Of a DNA stretch of 9,273 nt, positions 5,830 through 9,273 are shown piece after piece. This DNA is from an uncultured Ruminococcus sp. (GTDB lineage Bacteria > Bacillota > Clostridia > Oscillospirales > Ruminococcaceae), in assembly GCA_900545125.1 (NCBI GenBank), contig UQXS01000091.1, forward strand, positions 1-9,273. Direction: 5' to 3'. Every line of letters starts with the position of its first letter. Positions within the stretch are counted from its first letter, which is position 1. The notes beneath the pieces are model-generated. The model was given only the letters and a program-made list of their open reading frames with translations, was not told the origin of the DNA and searched no databases. Position numbers and translations under genes: made by a program.

Positions 5830-6929
5830 CTACTTTTTTGATTCTGGTTGACGATTTTTTTCTGATGCCTGAGACGATTGATGTTTCGTTCAAAGCCGCC
5901 GCTGTCAAGAAGATCAGCCAGAAAGAACTGTTCAAGCAAAGGAACTGTACAGGTGTAGAATCCTGCTTTTTCGCTGTATATCGGCAGATATTCCAATGGA
6001 AGCAGCATATATCCTGCACGTATGGACGGCGCAACAGTCTGGGAAAACGTGTTTACGTAAATAACGTTTTTGCCTCCGCTCATTGAAAAAAGTGTCTCGG
6101 GAGCCATTCCTGTCAGGGCAAATTCGGAATCGTAATCATCCTCTATGATAACGGCTCCACGCCGTTCAGCCCAAGCTGTGTACTCACGGCGCCGGTTCGC
6201 AGAAGCGGTTATTCCGCTTGGGAAGCTGTTGAACGGCGTTACATGAAGCACGGATGCTTTCGTTCTTTCCAGTTCGCCGGGACAGATTCCCTCGTTGTCC
6301 ATTTCAAGCATATCGCAGAGTGCTCCGTTTGCCGTATATACGGCACGGATTTTTTCGTATGACGGGTCTTCAAGAGCGATCACACGGTCACGTCCGAGCA
6401 TCTGAATGCATATGCCGTAGAGATATTCTGCTCCTGAGCCAATTATTATCTGTTCCGGAGAAGCTGCTATATTACGGCTTCTGAGCAGATATCTTGCGAT
6501 TGCTTCCCTCAGCCAGCTGCTGCCGTTGCTTGGGGATTTCCGCAGGATATTTTCTCCCATTGAGGAGAGAACCCGTCTTATTCCGGCAGCATAGACGGAA
6601 AATGGAATGAGCGTATCGGAATCGCCGGATGTTTCACCTGAAAAATCAATCTTCGGAGTTTGAATTTCTGATGCGGGGAAATTTTTTTCTGGACTGTATA
6701 TAACATAGCATCCGCTTCTTTCACGGGTTCGGCAGTAGTCCTCGTCGCAGAGAACCGAGTAGGCGTGTTCGATCGTGGCAACGCTTACACCGCAGTCTGC
6801 TGCCAATGTCCGTTTTGAGGGAAGCCGTGTACCTTCCGGAAATGCTCCGCTGACGATTTTATTGCGCAGCTCACGGTATATCTGCAAATAAACGGGTGTA
6901 TCATTATTCTGATCGACAATAAGCTGCAT
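5826..6929 (-). CDS. GntR/MocR-like regulator with a degenerate, truncated aminotransferase domain
   Basis: A 367-residue probable transcription factor. Residues 10 to about 76 form a GntR winged helix (T-P-V-Y-L-Q-I-Y-R-E-L-R, R-L-P-S-K-R-T-L-A, T-I-E-H-A-Y). From about 105 a type I aminotransferase-like fold follows, with G-S-G-A-E (164-168), D-P-S-Y (188-191), T-P-F-N-S-F-P-S-G (231-239) and E-D-D-Y-D-S-E-F (263-270). Two key features are lost. The segment normally reading F-S-K-x-x-A-P is F-S-Q-T-V-A-P, so the PLP-binding Lys is Gln296 (CAG). The chain also stops about 100 residues short of the usual 450-480, removing the C-terminal subdomain. AAAGGAG (6945-6939) lies 9 bases before ATG 6929. 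It is divergent from the P-type ATPase and upstream of bioY; autoregulation and control of bioY or the ATPase are inferred. It could be a working PLP-independent regulator or a decaying gene. Confidence 0.85.
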   Translation of the reverse strand: MQLIVDQNNDTPVYLQIYRELRNKIVSGAFPEGTRLPSKRTLAADCGVSVATIEHAYSVLCDEDYCRTRERSGCYVIYSPEKNFPASEIQTPKIDFSGETSGDSDTLIPFSVYAAGIRRVLSSMGENILRKSPSNGSSWLREAIARYLLRSRNIAASPEQIIIGSGAEYLYGICIQMLGRDRVIALEDPSYEKIRAVYTANGALCDMLEMDNEGICPGELERTKASVLHVTPFNSFPSGITASANRRREYTAWAERRGAVIIEDDYDSEFALTGMAPETLFSMSGGKNVIYVNTFSQTVAPSIRAGYMLLPLEYLPIYSEKAGFYTCTVPLLEQFFLADLLDSGGFERNINRLRHQKKIVNQNQKSS

Positions 6930-6952
6930 AACGTTCAGCTCCTTTCACAGAT

Positions 6953-6982
6953 ATTATATCACAATATATACAGTTTCGTCAA
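6953..6982 (-). promoter_or_regulatory. Promoter of the MocR-like regulator
   Basis: On the minus strand, TTGACG (6982-6977), an 18-base spacer and TATAAT (6958-6953) are seen, again with TGTG before the -10 box. Predicted start is near 6946, so the leader is only about 17 bases and begins at the Shine-Dalgarno. Confidence 0.75.
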
Positions 6983-7000
6983 TATTTGCTAATGTGATAA

Positions 7001-7010
7001 AATCATGATT
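7001..7010. promoter_or_regulatory. Palindrome between divergent promoters, candidate operator
   Basis: AATCATGATT is a perfect 10-bp palindrome. With one unpaired A, the symmetry extends to TAAAA and TTTTA on the outer sides (about 6998-7016). It lies 16 bases upstream of the ATPase -35 box and 19 bases upstream of the regulator -35 box, where one protein could act on both genes. AT-rich palindromes arise easily by chance, so this is weak. Confidence 0.3.
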
Positions 7011-7025
7011 ATTTTACCATTCATG

Positions 7026-7054
7026 TTGAAATAATAATAACAGTATGTTATAAT
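7026..7054 (+). promoter_or_regulatory. Promoter of the P-type ATPase gene
   Basis: TTGAAA (7026-7031), a 17-base spacer and TATAAT (7049-7054) are present, with TATG before the -10 box (TRTGn motif). Predicted start is near 7061 and the leader is about 25 bases. The ribosome binding site GAGGTG (7075-7080) lies 5 bases before the ATG. Confidence 0.8.
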
Positions 7055-7085
7055 GATTATAGTATAAAATTTTCGAGGTGTTAAA

Positions 7086-9273
7086 ATGAGAAAAGAAAAA
7101 AGCGAACCTGCCGTGAAGCCGTTGCCGGAGAGGATAGATACAGATATAAACACCGGACTGACATCTGAACAGGCGGCAAGGCGGAAAGCAGAAGGCTATG
7201 ACAATAAGCCGGTTGAATCGCCCTCAAAGTCTGTTAAGGAGATATGTGCAGGCAATATTTTTACCGGATTCAATTTCCTTTTTGCTGCGCTTTCGGTGCT
7301 TCTTATCGCAGTCGGTTCATATCGTGACCTCACATTTATGCCTATTATCATTGCCAATACGCTTATAGGAATTTTTCAGGAACTGCGTTCAAAATCCGTT
7401 CTTGACAAGCTGACCATGCTGAATGCTCCCGTTACTTCGGTCATACGTGACGGATGTGAGATAAACGTTCCGTCAAGGGAACTTGTGCTGGATGATATAG
7501 CCGTGTTTCGTGCCGGAAATCAGATAAGCGCAGATGCCATTGTTGTAAGCGGATGCGTTTCTGTAAATGAATCGCTTCTCACCGGAGAATCGGATGAGAT
7601 AGTTAAAAATCCGGGGGACAAGCTCATGTCGGGAAGCTTTATCGTTTCCGGTTCATGTCATGCCAAGCTCGAAAAAGTGGGAAGCGAATCGTATATATCT
7701 CAATTGACATTACAGGCGAAGAAAGCCAAAAAGGGCGAGCAGTCGGAGATGATACGCTCGCTCAGCAGGATAGTTACAACTGCCGGAATTATCATTGTGC
7801 CTCTTGGTTCAGTCATGTTCATGCAGCAGTATCATATCAGCGGAAATATCAAGACCAGTGTTCAGTCAATGGTTGCATCCGTTATCGGAATGATACCGGA
7901 AGGACTGTTTCTTATCGCAAGTGTTTCTCTGGCTGTAAGCGCTATGAGACTTGCATTTGACAAGGTTCTTGTCCATGATATGAAATGCATTGAAACTCTT
8001 GCCAGAGTAAACGTTTTATGTGTTGATAAAACGGGAACTATCACTGAAAATTCCATGGCGGTGACAGGTGTTATCCCTGCCGGAAGTCAGTATTCCGAAG
8101 AGATGATAAACAGTCTCGTCAGCGATTTTGCCGCATCGCAGGCGGCAGATAACGAAACAATGCGTGCCGTGAAAAATTATTTCAGACGTCCGGGAGGAAT
8201 GCTGCCTGTGGCTCATACAGGATTTTCTTCTGAATTCAAATACAGCAGCGTGACTTTTGAAAGCGGTGCATATATTCTTGGCGCTCCTGATTTTATACTT
8301 GGCGAACGTTATGCGGAATATCGTGAGGTTATTGAATCAAACGGCAGAAAGGGCTACAGAGTTCTTGCCTTTGTCAAGTATAACGGCTATCCGGACGGAA
8401 AAGCTTTAAACGGTGCTGTTATGCCGATATGTTTTGTTATCCTGTCAAATCCTATCCGTAAGGATGCGCCGGATACTTTCAGATATTTTGCCGAACAAGG
8501 GGTGGATATCAAGGTCATTTCGGGCGATAATCCGGTGACGGTCTCTGAGGTGGCAAAGCAGGCAGGAATAAAAAATGCGTCCGATTATATTGACGCATCA
8601 ACGCTGACGACCGATGAATCAATAAACGACGCTGTAATGCGTTATTCAGTTTTCGGGCGTGTTACTCCCGATCAGAAACGGAAGTTTGTAAAGGCTCTTA
8701 AAAAGAACGGCAAAACTGTTGCAATGACAGGTGACGGCGTAAATGATATTCTCGCCCTGAAAGATGCCGACTGTTCCGTTGCTATGGCATCGGGCAGCGA
8801 CGCTGCCTGTCAGGCATCTCAGCTTGTATTGCTGGAATCGGACTTTTCAAAAATGCCGGATGTTGTTCTGGAAGGACGTAAAGTTGTAAACAATCTGGAA
8901 AGGTCGGGAAGTCTCTTTCTTGTTAAAAATATTTTTTCACTTATACTATCAATCCTTACGATATGTTTCGGTATAGCATATCCTCTCAAACCGTCGCAGA
9001 TCTCGCTTATAAGCCTTTTTACTATCGGACTGCCGGCTCTTGTACTGTCGCAGATGCCGAACAAAGAAATTATTCGTGGAAGATTTATAAAAAATATACT
9101 GCTGAAAGCTCTTCCGGCAGGCATCACCGATACTATTATAGTAGCAGCTATGATGTATTTTGGCAGTGTTTTTGAGGTTACTCAGGCGGAAATAGCAACA
9201 TCCTCGACTATTTTGCTCGGTATTGTCGGACTCATGATAGTTTTTCAAATCAGCAAGCCAATGGATGTATATA
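7086..9273 (+). CDS. CtpE-like P-type cation ATPase (3' end outside window)
   Basis: Membrane ATPase with 729 codons visible and no stop before the window edge. Motifs in order: N-terminal T-G-L-T-S-E-Q-A (24-31); TM1-TM2 region (about 58-97); actuator-domain T-G-E-S (166-169); M4 P-E-G-L (271-274); phosphorylation site D-K-T-G-T (Asp314, 314-318); nucleotide-binding K-G-Y-R-V-L-A-F (422-429); S-G-D-N-P (479-483); hinge T-G-D-G-V-N-D (548-554); then C-terminal helices (about 611-632, 638-657, 677-692, 707-720). Only about 165 residues separate DKTGT from GDNP, a short nucleotide domain. There is no Cys-Pro-Cys metal motif or N-terminal heavy-metal domain, arguing against copper or zinc pumps. 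The overall layout resembles mycobacterial CtpE, which has been linked to calcium uptake; the substrate here is inferred. CtpE is about 800 residues, so roughly 70 are probably cut off. The start is supported by GAGGTG five bases upstream. Confidence 0.92.
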   Translation, partial: MRKEKSEPAVKPLPERIDTDINTGLTSEQAARRKAEGYDNKPVESPSKSVKEICAGNIFTGFNFLFAALSVLLIAVGSYRDLTFMPIIIANTLIGIFQELRSKSVLDKLTMLNAPVTSVIRDGCEINVPSRELVLDDIAVFRAGNQISADAIVVSGCVSVNESLLTGESDEIVKNPGDKLMSGSFIVSGSCHAKLEKVGSESYISQLTLQAKKAKKGEQSEMIRSLSRIVTTAGIIIVPLGSVMFMQQYHISGNIKTSVQSMVASVIGMIPEGLFLIASVSLAVSAMRLAFDKVLVHDMKCIETLARVNVLCVDKTGTITENSMAVTGVIPAGSQYSEEMINSLVSDFAASQAADNETMRAVKNYFRRPGGMLPVAHTGFSSEFKYSSVTFESGAYILGAPDFILGERYAEYREVIESNGRKGYRVLAFVKYNGYPDGKALNGAVMPICFVILSNPIRKDAPDTFRYFAEQGVDIKVISGDNPVTVSEVAKQAGIKNASDYIDASTLTTDESINDAVMRYSVFGRVTPDQKRKFVKALKKNGKTVAMTGDGVNDILALKDADCSVAMASGSDAACQASQLVLLESDFSKMPDVVLEGRKVVNNLERSGSLFLVKNIFSLILSILTICFGIAYPLKPSQISLISLFTIGLPALVLSQMPNKEIIRGRFIKNILLKALPAGITDTIIVAAMMYFGSVFEVTQAEIATSSTILLGIVGLMIVFQISKPMDVY

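Noticed and set aside
5807..6034. Frameshift in the A7 run (minus strand, 5861-5855) as the cause of the short MocR-like protein
   Set aside because: Both alternative frames after the run stop within about 25 codons and encode nothing like the missing C-terminal subdomain, so a single indel does not restore it.
5801..6999. Shared 11-mer TGTGATATAAT in the bioY and regulator promoters as a MocR operator
   Set aside because: It is fully explained as the TRTGn extended -10 element plus TATAAT; the ABC and ATPase promoters carry close variants, so it is not specific to these two genes.
8819..9248. Minus-strand open frames near the right end
   Set aside because: They are antisense to the C-terminal membrane part of the P-type ATPase, whose frame is continuous with intact motifs to the window edge.

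Overview
The window looks like chromosomal DNA from a Gram-positive clostridium (Bacillota), most likely a Ruminococcus-like member of the Oscillospiraceae/Ruminococcaceae. This is inferred from three things: the roughly 390-residue divergent PRPP synthetase that I associate with Clostridia, the strong AAGGAG-type ribosome binding sites, and promoters of the TTGACA-N17-TRTGnTATAAT type. No mobile element, CRISPR array, tRNA or rRNA was seen. The DNA is densely coding, and the promoters fall in short intergenic gaps.

Left part, plus strand. The window opens inside a family I inorganic pyrophosphatase (ppa). It is followed with no gap (TAAATG) by a PRPP synthetase (prs), which ends at a clear hairpin terminator. 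A near-perfect promoter at 1692-1720 then drives a monocistronic 984-residue fused ABC exporter: an ATPase domain plus a four-helix FtsX/MacB-like permease with an ectodomain of about 550 residues. A second, very strong hairpin at 4768-4795 separates it from convergent genes.

Middle part, minus strand, read right to left. A GntR/MocR-type regulator (5826-6929) is followed by bioY, the biotin-binding S component of an ECF transporter, and by a small ten-cysteine DUF1284 protein that overlaps bioY by 14 bases. bioY and the DUF1284 gene form one translationally coupled unit with its own strong promoter. The -35 box of that promoter contains the stop codon of the regulator gene. The regulator is unusual: the position of the PLP-binding lysine is a glutamine, and the C-terminal subdomain of the aminotransferase-like fold is missing.

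Right part, plus strand. Divergent from the regulator is a P-type cation ATPase resembling mycobacterial CtpE. It starts at 7086 and runs open to the window edge with 729 codons visible. All the core P-type motifs are present (TGES, PEGL, DKTGT, TGDGVND).

How they relate. ppa and prs belong together through nucleotide metabolism, since PRPP use releases pyrophosphate. The regulator, bioY and DUF1284 genes suggest a small biotin-uptake locus with an atypical regulator and a cysteine-rich protein of unknown role. The most interesting points are the degenerate MocR protein with a palindrome at the bioY start site, the bioY-DUF1284 coupling, the hairpin and distant Shine-Dalgarno at the start of prs, and the tandem TGTGAAA repeats upstream of the ABC exporter.
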